Assembly (NCBI GenBank): GCA_020059985.1
Contig: JAGVCI010000016.1
Coordinates: 1 to 17,269 of the forward strand
Length of the DNA stretch: 17,269 nt
Source: Candidatus Peribacterales bacterium
GTDB lineage: Bacteria; Patescibacteriota; Gracilibacteria; Peribacterales; Peribacteraceae
Direction: 5' to 3'
Part shown: positions 7,142-14,435 of the stretch, one piece after another
Layout of the letters: every line of letters starts with the position of its first letter
Position numbering within the stretch: the stretch's first letter is position 1
The notes under the pieces: generated by a model
Databases searched by the model: none
What the model was told of the DNA's origin: nothing
Seen by the model: the letters and a program-made list of their open reading frames with translations, nothing else
Made by a program: the position numbers and the translations under genes

Positions 7142-9547
7142 TTATTTCTTTTCAATCTCACTCTCGTTTGTTCTCAGAAAATCAGGGAGGAGGAGCGGCT
7201 CTTCCAAGTCTTCGATTTGTTCGACGAGCGCGAGATCTTCCAGTGCGATTTTCCCAACATAGAGTCGTCGCAGGTCTCCGCCACTCTGCACGAAGGATTC
7301 CACTTTCGAGACGCCGCGGAAGTAGACGATGCTCTTCGTGAATGCCCCTGGTTCCGATGTATCGGAGAGACCGCGCTTCATGGCGATTGCCTGTGTGAGC
7401 GCTTTGGAGGGCTCGTAGCCAAGTTCTTCCTCCAGGTAGTCACGGACCTTCGAGAACGAATTCTCTAAGCCACACTCGAGTCCGAGGAGGTTGCGCGGGG
7501 GGTTAAAACGTCGATCATTGAACGGCCCGAGCACTCTGTTCTGATTGAAAATGGCGAGACCCTCCTGTGTATCTAAGTACCCAGCGCATCCACGGCGCAG
7601 CAACGTGTACGGCTGATGTTCTCCGTTCTCTGCGGTGAGCACATGCGTCTCAATCTCGTGTTTGATGAGCGATTCGATGTGATCGGGAGCGAAGCGCGCG
7701 TCCTCTCGGAGGTAAATGTGCCGTCCACCGACCGTACAATCAGCTACCAGGCGCGGGCGGATGCTTACCTGCCAATCATGCAGACCGTAGTGCTCCAAGA
7801 TTTCCTCGAAACGCTCCTTCGTTTTCTTGGCAGAGAGAAGATCTTTGTTCGATGGAGGCAGATCACATGCGACACGTGCAGCCAACGCTTGTTTCGAGCT
7901 CTCCACGAGCGACCGATTCGGGGCACCGAAGAGCGCTGTCGACGCAGCGGTAAATTTTTCCGCGTTTCCTCGTGCCGCGAGGAGATCAATTCTCTGCAGG
8001 AGCTCGATGCGCTTCTTTTCCAGGAGCACTCCGAGTGGTGACGGGTCGAGGATGGGGTTTTTCAGACGCTTGCGAGCATCTTCCAGATCAACCTCCAGCT
8101 CACGATAGAGAAAAAGGGGACTGTAGCGACGGTCACCGCGGAGTCTCGCACGCTCTTCCTCCAAATTGAGAGGCTTCAGGTACTTGATCACGAGCAAGTC
8201 ACGGTCGAGTGTGGCATAGAGGTTATCGACCGCACGGAGATCCGCTTTCATCACCGATTTTCGCGGTGCGGTATCGGGCTGCTTCGTCGGATCGATGAGG
8301 AAACCGGTGAGGTCGCGCTTGCCGATGACGGCCTGCACCTCCGGGTGACGAACAGTGCCGCTTGCGACCGCAGTTTGGATCTTCTTTCCCCCGAGTGAGA
8401 ACTTCACTTTGTAAAATTCCGTGCCTTCCTCACGTTCAATCAGATTCTGCTCAGAGAGTTTTGCGATCAGCTCGGGAGCAAAGATACTGTGCGGCTCTCC
8501 CGGGGCGAGTACGCTCGGGACTTCGATAGTCGTTCCGGTCCCGGTGATCTGGATATTTTCTCGGGTACCGAGAAGTTGCTTATCGCTCGACTTCTTTTTC
8601 TTCTCTTCACGCTTCTGCGTCGTGCCGAAGAGATCGCGTCCGATCTGCACGCCTTTCTCCGGCGTCGTGACTTTCACGCCCTGCACGCGCTCCAAGCGGC
8701 TCTTGAGCGGAGCGAGGTTTGCGACCTGCACCATCAGTCCTGCGCGCGCATTCACCTCCAGAAGTGCGGGTCCCATATTTGCATCGATCGTGATGTCGCA
8801 CGCGAGATACCCGATATTGGTGAGGAGCTGGATCTTCGAAGAAACGAGGAGAATTTCGTCCCAGTATGGGATTTCGATCCCCGCGGGAGACCCGCCGTGC
8901 GGCAGTTCCTTGATCATGTGGTTGTATTGCGCGGCATGCGTCGTGCGTCCGGTCGCGATGTCGATCCCAATGCCAATTCCACCGAGGTGCACGTTCGCTT
9001 TTCCTTCGCTTTCTGCAGTCGGCACCCGGAGCATGGCCATGACAGGCACCAGGTTGAAGACGATTACACGGATATCGGGGAGTCCTGCCGGGCGGAAGCG
9101 TGCGAAGCAGTCATGTGGGTAGAGAATCTGCTCGAAGAAGGCCGTATCGCGGCGACCGGAGATCGAAAATTTTCCATCGAGGATATCTTCGATGTGTTCG
9201 GTGAGTTCGCGTCGGCTGATCGGTGTTTTTCCCTGCAGGAGGAAGTCTCCGTTCTTCGCGCGGCCCTTCAAAATCAAAATTCCTTCTCCACCGAAACCAG
9301 CGTTCGGCTTCAGCACGCACTCGTTGGGAAGTTGTGAAAAATCATATGCACGAACTTGCTCGCGTGTTTCGAAACGCGCGTAGATTTTCGCGGCGGGGAC
9401 CCCGCGAGCGGCGAGGAAAGCCTTGGTCCTCAGCTTGTCATCGGCGAGCGCGACTGCTTTTCTCGGGTTAAACGGTTTGATGTAGAGCAGGTTGCGCGCG
9501 TTGAGTCCCAGGATGCCGTGATTGAAGAGGAGGTGGGGGGAGACCAT
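7142..9547 (-). CDS. ATP-grasp amidoligase fused to degenerate retropepsin and DUF1704 (MATCAP-like) metallopeptidase
   Basis: The 801-residue protein has three modules. (1) Residues 1-300 are an ATP-grasp ligase of the alpha-L-glutamate-ligase-like/sugar-transfer-associated type: LGLNARNLLYIKPFNPR, DDKLRTKAFLAARGVPA, nucleotide loop LKPNAGFGGEGI, and metal-binding LLEVNARAG (Glu264, Asn266). Such enzymes join an amino acid or amine to a carboxylate through an acyl phosphate. (2) After a Lys-rich linker, about 335-425 resemble RimB-like retropepsins, ending VIGKRDLTGFLIDPTK, but the catalytic DTGA position reads APGE, so it is probably inactive. (3) Residues 435-755 are DUF1704, with zinc-binding HEIETH (630-635, HExxxH) and QEGLA (661-665). 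This is the family of eukaryotic tubulin tyrosine carboxypeptidases (MATCAP). Start 9547 fits family N-termini. The upstream partner encodes a 7TM protein. The substrate is unknown; module 2 is the least certain. Confidence 0.85.
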   Translation of the reverse strand: MVSPHLLFNHGILGLNARNLLYIKPFNPRKAVALADDKLRTKAFLAARGVPAAKIYARFETREQVRAYDFSQLPNECVLKPNAGFGGEGILILKGRAKNGDFLLQGKTPISRRELTEHIEDILDGKFSISGRRDTAFFEQILYPHDCFARFRPAGLPDIRVIVFNLVPVMAMLRVPTAESEGKANVHLGGIGIGIDIATGRTTHAAQYNHMIKELPHGGSPAGIEIPYWDEILLVSSKIQLLTNIGYLACDITIDANMGPALLEVNARAGLMVQVANLAPLKSRLERVQGVKVTTPEKGVQIGRDLFGTTQKREEKKKKSSDKQLLGTRENIQITGTGTTIEVPSVLAPGEPHSIFAPELIAKLSEQNLIEREEGTEFYKVKFSLGGKKIQTAVASGTVRHPEVQAVIGKRDLTGFLIDPTKQPDTAPRKSVMKADLRAVDNLYATLDRDLLVIKYLKPLNLEEERARLRGDRRYSPLFLYRELEVDLEDARKRLKNPILDPSPLGVLLEKKRIELLQRIDLLAARGNAEKFTAASTALFGAPNRSLVESSKQALAARVACDLPPSNKDLLSAKKTKERFEEILEHYGLHDWQVSIRPRLVADCTVGGRHIYLREDARFAPDHIESLIKHEIETHVLTAENGEHQPYTLLRRGCAGYLDTQEGLAIFNQNRVLGPFNDRRFNPPRNLLGLECGLENSFSKVRDYLEEELGYEPSKALTQAIAMKRGLSDTSEPGAFTKSIVYFRGVSKVESFVQSGGDLRRLYVGKIALEDLALVEQIEDLEEPLLLPDFLRTNESEIEKK

Positions 9548-9559
9548 GAGAAACGGCTA

Positions 9560-9630
9560 TATTGTTAAATTGTTACATTGTTTGCAAGCGACATACGAGC
9601 TTGCTGCCCCTTTAGCACAATTTAACAATA
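9560..9630. repeat. AT-rich inverted repeat between the 7TM and ATP-grasp genes
   Basis: A perfect 14-bp inverted repeat (9560-9573 with 9617-9630) surrounds 43 bases. Each side also contains staggered copies of ATTGTTA or its complement, three on the left and three or so on the right up to about 9647, so the block looks like short repeats facing each other. It fills most of the 104-base gap before the ATP-grasp gene. It could be an operator, a weak transcript-end hairpin, or a remnant mobile repeat; it has no clear -35/-10 pair. Confidence 0.65.
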
Positions 9631-9651
9631 GTACAATTTTACAATTTGCCA

Positions 9652-11178
9652 TCATTCTTCCTGTAAGTGCTTAAACACCTCCCGGAAGCGGAAGTATTCG
9701 ACGAGGCGGAGTCCTGTGAAACGACCGAGGAGCGCATCGATGACGATGGTGAGGAGAACGACCTCGGGATAGGCGAGGACGAAGGACTGTAATGCCGCCC
9801 ACGAGACGATGAACACACAGAGGAGGGAGGCGAGAATCGTCTCTCCGACGCCAAGGATGGCGCTTCGGAGCCCTTCTTCGCGTTGCACATTCAGGAAGCT
9901 CTCGGCGAGTGTCGACATAATGAGGAGAACGAAGATCGTGTCACGCGTGAAGGTGATGTCGAACGTTGCGGAGAGTCCGAGGAGGAGCAATAACGTAAAA
10001 CTTACGACCGTCAGGATGATTGCGACCTTCGGGACGTAGAGGATTCTCCAGCGACGAAGCAGCGTGCGTGTTCCATAGCCAGTGATGAGGATGAAGAGCA
10101 GGAACACGAGCCCCACTCTCCAACCGAGAGCGAGAAAACTGAGTGCGACGATGGACGGCGTGTAGAGACCGAACGTCGTGATACCGATCACCTGTTTCAA
10201 AAACGCGATGATCGTCGCGATGATCGGGAGTGTGAGGAGCAAGATCAAGATCTGACTCGAGACTCCGTGCGAGAGCATGTAGTTCACGAGCGACGAGAGC
10301 AGATTCCATGGACGGACTGCGACGCTCTGCTCATCCACGATGGAAAAATCGATGTCACGTTGCTCAAGATCGACAATAAACGCGTCGCTATCTGCTGCGG
10401 AAATCAAAGGGTTGATCGCTTCTTTGCGCGTGACGACGATTCGTTCGGGGTGGAGAACCGAGAAAGGGCCGCGCATAGTGCGTGCAGCGGTGTCGAGGCT
10501 GCGATCGGTGACGACCACGACCGTCTGATTTTCCGTGGTGATGGCCTCGGGGTCCGTCTCGCGTGCGCGCATGAGTGCTTGGAGACCGAGAATGCCCTCT
10601 GTCCAAATGAGAACGCCATTCGCTCCGGTGAACGCGGCAGATTCATTTGTGATTGCGGCGACCATTGCGTCCTCTGCGCTCACGGGGAGGGTCTGCATGT
10701 CTGGTCGGATGACGCGGAGATAGACATTCGCTTCCTCAGCTGTGCGCTGGTGTACGGCAATTTTTTCTGGAGAGACAGAGGTATCTGCGAGCAGAACAAT
10801 TTTTCGTTCGTACACGGTGATGAGTCTCTCCGCTTCCGCCGTCAGTGCCTCTCCATCGATTTCGGTGGTGATCTCCAGTCGAATAGCGACAGACCCCGCG
10901 CGTTCCGGTGTATAGACCATTTCTACGGTACGGCTGACCGGGAAAGAGACTCCTTCCACGTACCAGCGATATTGTGTTTCCTCTCCTATTCCGCGGCTTC
11001 CCGACGCATCGAGCACGAGTGTGCGACCCACGGCGACATCGTCAGGTCCGGTGATGACGGCCTCCACGGAACTTACGCTCGGTGGTTCCTGTGCAAAGAG
11101 AGGGGCGAAACGTGCGAGAAGCACAATCGCAAGGATGACGAGCAGGGTGCCGCTGATAAGCGCTCGCTTAAGCTCCAT
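9652..11178 (-). CDS. 7TM protein (7TM_transglut family) with extracytoplasmic PKD-like domain
   Basis: From the start at 11178 the product has 508 residues: a signal or anchor helix (about 3-28, ending RFAPLFAQ), a PKD/Ig-like beta domain (about 33-123: GPDDVAVGRTLVLDASGS, YRWYVEG), an alpha/beta region (about 125-290), and seven or so transmembrane helices (about 308-490). The membrane part carries GITTFGLYTPSIVALSF and the end RFREVFKHL, which I associate with the Pfam family 7TM_transglut, whose members usually carry an inactive transglutaminase domain and stand beside an ATP-grasp ligase. Here the transglutaminase is absent and the PKD-like plus alpha/beta region takes its place. The neighbouring ATP-grasp fusion gene, 104 bases downstream, fits that pairing. 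An upstream ATG at 11214 would add 12 residues before the signal helix; 11178 is preferred. It follows hpf on the same strand. Confidence 0.75.
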   Translation of the reverse strand: MELKRALISGTLLVILAIVLLARFAPLFAQEPPSVSSVEAVITGPDDVAVGRTLVLDASGSRGIGEETQYRWYVEGVSFPVSRTVEMVYTPERAGSVAIRLEITTEIDGEALTAEAERLITVYERKIVLLADTSVSPEKIAVHQRTAEEANVYLRVIRPDMQTLPVSAEDAMVAAITNESAAFTGANGVLIWTEGILGLQALMRARETDPEAITTENQTVVVVTDRSLDTAARTMRGPFSVLHPERIVVTRKEAINPLISAADSDAFIVDLEQRDIDFSIVDEQSVAVRPWNLLSSLVNYMLSHGVSSQILILLLTLPIIATIIAFLKQVIGITTFGLYTPSIVALSFLALGWRVGLVFLLFILITGYGTRTLLRRWRILYVPKVAIILTVVSFTLLLLLGLSATFDITFTRDTIFVLLIMSTLAESFLNVQREEGLRSAILGVGETILASLLCVFIVSWAALQSFVLAYPEVVLLTIVIDALLGRFTGLRLVEYFRFREVFKHLQEE

Positions 11179-11220
11179 CTGGTTTCCAGTATAGAGGAGA
11201 GTGCGCTCATGCACAGCGCT

Positions 11221-11580
11221 TTACCGCTTGGACTTTTTGGCTCTACGACTCATCTTTTGGACCCTTCCGCGGCGGGTGTGGAGCTCTTTGTACTTCTTGA
11301 TCTGCGGTTCTAGTTTTTCGATGCAACGATCAATCGCCTCGACGACATTGGGTCGGCGAGATTCCGCACGAAGAAAACTCTTCGGCAGCTCGACCGTGAT
11401 CATCACTTTGATCTGATCCTGTTCTTTTTTCGTCGACCGTCTGATGGTTTCGAGACGGATGAGTGACGCCTCGTCTTTCACACGTTCACAGTACGTCGCG
11501 AGCTTCCCGATCTTGCGCGCGATCATGAGCATTTCATCTGGCGTGTAGGTGGCATTTTTTTCGTAGTGGGTGATGCGCAT
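11221..11580 (-). CDS. hpf: Ribosome hibernation promoting factor (short HPF/RaiA, S30AE)
   Basis: The 119-residue protein matches the S30AE domain: MRITHYEKNATYTPDEMLMIARKI-type first strand and helix, a central strand (IKVMITVELP), then FLRAESRRPNVVEAIDRCIEKLEPQIKKYK, the second helix that lies in the decoding site of the 30S subunit. The basic tail (RRGRVQKMSRRAKKSKR) could contact rRNA. There is no C-terminal dimerisation domain, so it is the short form. HPF stops translation in stationary phase or starvation. The gene is the first of a probable minus-strand operon; its stop lies 42 bases before the 7TM start. No Shine-Dalgarno precedes the ATG and no clear promoter was found in the 117-base divergent gap. 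Confidence 0.85.
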   Translation of the reverse strand: MRITHYEKNATYTPDEMLMIARKIGKLATYCERVKDEASLIRLETIRRSTKKEQDQIKVMITVELPKSFLRAESRRPNVVEAIDRCIEKLEPQIKKYKELHTRRGRVQKMSRRAKKSKR

Positions 11581-11643
11581 GGAAGAGGGGAAAGAGACTC
11601 GAGAGTACGCACTCTACAGCATTTGGGAGCCGTCCGCAGCTCA

Positions 11644-11672
11644 TTGATAATAATTGAATAGTATTGTATAAT
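11644..11672 (+). promoter_or_regulatory. Near-consensus sigma70-type promoter
   Basis: TTGATA (11644-11649) and TATAAT (11667-11672) are separated by exactly 17 bases in a strongly AT-rich stretch. The expected start near 11679 gives a leader of about 19 bases (TTTTCCACACACAAACAC before the ATG) with no Shine-Dalgarno. It would drive the gene at 11698. Confidence 0.8.
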
Positions 11673-11697
11673 AATTAAGTTTTCCACACACAAACAC

Positions 11698-12390
11698 ATG
11701 ACTGATGAATCCCAGAAACGCTACGACATTGATCACCAGGAGGGCGAAGTTCCTCGTGGTGATGAACGACCGGAGGTTGATACTCCGGTGGATGCGCATA
11801 CAGAAACTATCAGCACCGATGTGAATGCGCTCGTCGGAACCGAGACACAGAATGTTCTCTCGTTTGAGCAGGCAAAGACGCAGGCGCAGGAACGACTACA
11901 ACCTTCTCGTTCAAACGAGATGGAGCAAAGTCAGAAAGTTGAACAGCTTGGGGACGCGTTGAACGATGATGTTATTCGTCGACTGAGCGACATTGAAAAG
12001 CTTGCCGATAGGCTGGTTCGCATGAATATGGAGCATCGCCTTGGCGACATCCGCGATTACATTCCGTTCTTGGACATGCAGCGTTCGCACACGGTCGCGC
12101 AACAGGAAGGAGACGTTATCAACTCTCTCAAGAAGGAAGTCGGTGATCTCGATACCTTCATTAAGGTGAATGGTCTTGCGATTGATATTTCAGAACTCTC
12201 GAGAATTACGGAGAAATTTCAGGAACCAGGAGGTCCGACCATGATCCTCGCAACGATTGCACCGTGGTTGCGCAGACTGCACAGAGGCATCGTTGCACCG
12301 GGAACGGAAAAGCTCTCACAGGTGGCGGGACAGATACGGAGCCGTCTGCAATCGGAGTCTACAATGAAGCGCGTGTCGAGAGTCGCGTAA
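11698..12390 (+). CDS. Hypothetical acidic coiled-coil-rich protein
   Basis: I do not recognise this 230-residue protein. The first 60 residues are acidic and look disordered (many Asp, Glu, Thr). From about 64 to 160 it is helical with heptad-like spacing (VEQLGDALNDDVIRRLSDIEKLADRL). No transmembrane segment or signal peptide is seen; a short amphipathic stretch (TMILATIAPWLRRLHRGIV, about 181-199) could touch a membrane or partner. The C-terminus is basic. It has its own strong promoter and opens a run of four same-strand genes of similar character (acidic N-terminus, helices, amphipathic or membrane segments), which suggests related roles, but no function can be assigned. The frame is clean, with ordinary codon use and a defined promoter, so a real gene is likely. 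Confidence 0.75.
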   Translation: MTDESQKRYDIDHQEGEVPRGDERPEVDTPVDAHTETISTDVNALVGTETQNVLSFEQAKTQAQERLQPSRSNEMEQSQKVEQLGDALNDDVIRRLSDIEKLADRLVRMNMEHRLGDIRDYIPFLDMQRSHTVAQQEGDVINSLKKEVGDLDTFIKVNGLAIDISELSRITEKFQEPGGPTMILATIAPWLRRLHRGIVAPGTEKLSQVAGQIRSRLQSESTMKRVSRVA

Positions 12391-12437
12391 TCATCATCAA
12401 ATCAGCTTTTCTCTTAGTTTTTCTACACCTCGAGCTA

Positions 12438-12466
12438 TTGAGAAAACGTCCGTTTTTTGCTATAAT
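12438..12466 (+). promoter_or_regulatory. Near-consensus sigma70-type promoter
   Basis: TTGAGA (12438-12443) and TATAAT (12461-12466) with a 17-base spacer. The expected start near 12473 leaves a leader of about 20 bases (ending CACCCACACTTTT before the ATG), without a Shine-Dalgarno and C/A-rich like the leader of the preceding gene. It would drive 12493 and probably the two genes behind it. Confidence 0.8.
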
Positions 12467-12492
12467 TATGGGAAACCTACACCCACACTTTT

Positions 12493-13917
12493 ATGTCTAT
12501 CGAACTGCCACGAGAAGTCAGTGACGTACGCAAAGCGCTTGAAGCGCTGAAGGCAGAAATTGAGCTGAAAAAGGAAGAGGGAGAAGAGGAAAAACCTGAA
12601 GATCGATCTGAGCGACTGAAGACATCGCTCGGTTCGGTGATGGGACTCGTCATTCAAATGCGAGCGAAGCGCGCAGAGTTGGAGAGCAAACCTGACGGTG
12701 CAACGAATCCTGTCGTGAAACAGCTCAAGGATTTGGAAATAAGTGTGGTGAAGGAAATCGTTCCGAGCGATGACCCTATGGAACTTCTCAGCGGAATTAT
12801 GGAAAAGGATGTCACGACCGACCCGACTACAGGTGCTCTGGTCTTCAGCGATGAGCTGCTCAAAGATCTACAGGCGACGGATGTCGATGATGAGATCACC
12901 GCTTTCCGTGCGACGATGACGACGTACGAAAAAGTCGAAGACAAAGTGACAAAGTTCTACAACATGCTTCCGGAAGGAGTGCGAAGCACACTCGATAGTA
13001 TCGGTGTCGGGACGCAAGGGGGTATCGCGTTCATCATGCAGTTCATTGCGGACTGGTTAGATGGCATGGGCAACATGATTGGACGCACATTTAGCCGCAC
13101 CATTCGTGAGGGGGCGGCCGTGAAAAAGGCAATGGAAGAGGCCGTCGCGAAGGGCATCACCAATGCACAGGAGCTTGTCGAGAAAGCACGTGTCGAGTGG
13201 CGCAAAGCCTACAACGAATGGATGAAGAAAGGTGTCGGCGCTGTCGGCATGCCGGACTTCCTCGAGTACTTCCAGAAAGAGTACGACAAGTACGTGCAGA
13301 ACAAAGCCGATGAAGATCTGCGAGCAAAAAATGCCGCGCTCATCGATGGATTTAAGACGTACGCGAGTACACACCTCGCTGCGCTCTTCGGTGCTGATAT
13401 TGCGGTGAGTACTGTGAATGTCGGAACGACTTTCGCTGCCAAGCGCAGTGGTGCTGCATGGGAGATGTCGATGGATACGACGGGATTTGAAAAGATGACC
13501 GATGAGTCATTCGTCCTCACGGACAAAACGAAGAAGCTCGTCGCTCTTGCGACCCAGGTGAAGGACCAGGTCGATATCCAGAACGTCGCATTGGGCGAAC
13601 TATCGCTCACGGCCGATACGCTCACGGCGACCGATGCTGATCCGGCAACGCTTACCAAGCTTCTGCTCCTGCGTCCGACGGGTGGTACCTACAATAAACT
13701 TTCGCTGATTTCTTCCGGTGTGCGTGCTGCGTCGACCGCTCAACTCGCAGAGTTCAAAGACGGCGCTCTCGCGGTGAACGCTGCAACGAGCAGGTTGGAT
13801 GGTGACGTCCTCACGAAGCTCAAGGACACCGTGCATGCCACTACCAAGGATGCGCTTCTCCTCGAGTACAAAGCGAACCCCGCAGGGGCAATGGAATGGA
13901 TCGAAGTCACTGCGTAA
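12493..13917 (+). CDS. Hypothetical 474-residue protein
   Basis: Family not recognised. Residues 1-70 are a charged helical region (EALKAEIELKKEEGEEEKPEDR). A second helical region (about 140-165) precedes a Gly-containing hydrophobic stretch (about 170-200, IAFIMQFIADWLDGMGNMIG) that is amphipathic or at most one weak membrane helix. Then come a charged helix (about 205-240, EAVAKGITNAQELVEKARVEW), and a Thr/Ala/Asp-rich C-terminal half (about 300-474) with regularly alternating short hydrophobic strands (LGELSLTADTLTATDADPATL) that could be a beta domain. No signal peptide or enzyme motif is visible. It is preceded by a strong promoter and followed after 6 bases by the next gene, so 12493-17269 probably forms one transcript. 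A structural or membrane-associated role is a guess only. Confidence 0.75.
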   Translation: MSIELPREVSDVRKALEALKAEIELKKEEGEEEKPEDRSERLKTSLGSVMGLVIQMRAKRAELESKPDGATNPVVKQLKDLEISVVKEIVPSDDPMELLSGIMEKDVTTDPTTGALVFSDELLKDLQATDVDDEITAFRATMTTYEKVEDKVTKFYNMLPEGVRSTLDSIGVGTQGGIAFIMQFIADWLDGMGNMIGRTFSRTIREGAAVKKAMEEAVAKGITNAQELVEKARVEWRKAYNEWMKKGVGAVGMPDFLEYFQKEYDKYVQNKADEDLRAKNAALIDGFKTYASTHLAALFGADIAVSTVNVGTTFAAKRSGAAWEMSMDTTGFEKMTDESFVLTDKTKKLVALATQVKDQVDIQNVALGELSLTADTLTATDADPATLTKLLLLRPTGGTYNKLSLISSGVRAASTAQLAEFKDGALAVNAATSRLDGDVLTKLKDTVHATTKDALLLEYKANPAGAMEWIEVTA

Positions 13918-13923
13918 TCATTC

Positions 13924-14427
13924 ATGGATCACACAAAAATTCTCGATGCCGGCGACACGAATGCTTCGAAGCCCGAGGTGGCAGATCAGATTCCGGAGCA
14001 TGTCACAAAATTTCTCTCTCTCATGCGCGCGCAGGAGAGTGCGACCGCTGAAGTGGAGCGACTCGAGTCCTCTGGTGATGAAGTGGGAGCTCGTGAGGCG
14101 CAGCGTCGTCTCGAGAGTATCGAGGCGGAGATGAGTATGCTTTTTATGGTTGCAACCGCGGATCAGCAGAGCGACATCGAAGTTGCGCTCGTGCGACTTT
14201 CCGGAGGACGGGTGGTCACTGCCATGCGTAGTGATATCCGCGACAACATCAATGTGGCCATGAAGAGTGGCGAACAATGGATGAAAACTGTCGAACATGC
14301 GGGCAAATTCCTCTGGTCTACCGTAGAGACAGCGGCAAAGTTACTTGTTGTTGAGCCGATTGTTCGAACGATTAGTATCGGCAGAGAGGCACGTCGCAGA
14401 ATCGGTGAAGTTCTCGCTACTTCCTAA
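13924..14427 (+). CDS. Hypothetical small helical protein
   Basis: The 167-residue protein of no recognised family starts 6 bases after the previous stop and ends 8 bases before the next start, so it belongs to the same transcript. A charged coiled-coil-like segment (about 36-75, AQESATAEVERLESSGDEVG) is followed by an alpha-helical part and a weakly hydrophobic amphipathic stretch (about 125-150, KFLWSTVETAAKLLVVEPIV), and a basic end (GREARRRIGEVL). No signal peptide, full membrane helix or catalytic motif is seen. No Shine-Dalgarno precedes its ATG; translation may depend on reinitiation from the gene before. Confidence 0.7.
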   Translation: MDHTKILDAGDTNASKPEVADQIPEHVTKFLSLMRAQESATAEVERLESSGDEVGAREAQRRLESIEAEMSMLFMVATADQQSDIEVALVRLSGGRVVTAMRSDIRDNINVAMKSGEQWMKTVEHAGKFLWSTVETAAKLLVVEPIVRTISIGREARRRIGEVLATS

Positions 14428-14435
14428 TTTTTTCT

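Noticed and set aside
11581..11643. Promoter for hpf in the divergent gap
   Set aside because: Several weak -10-like hexamers on the minus strand (such as TAGAGT) lack a matching -35 at acceptable spacing.
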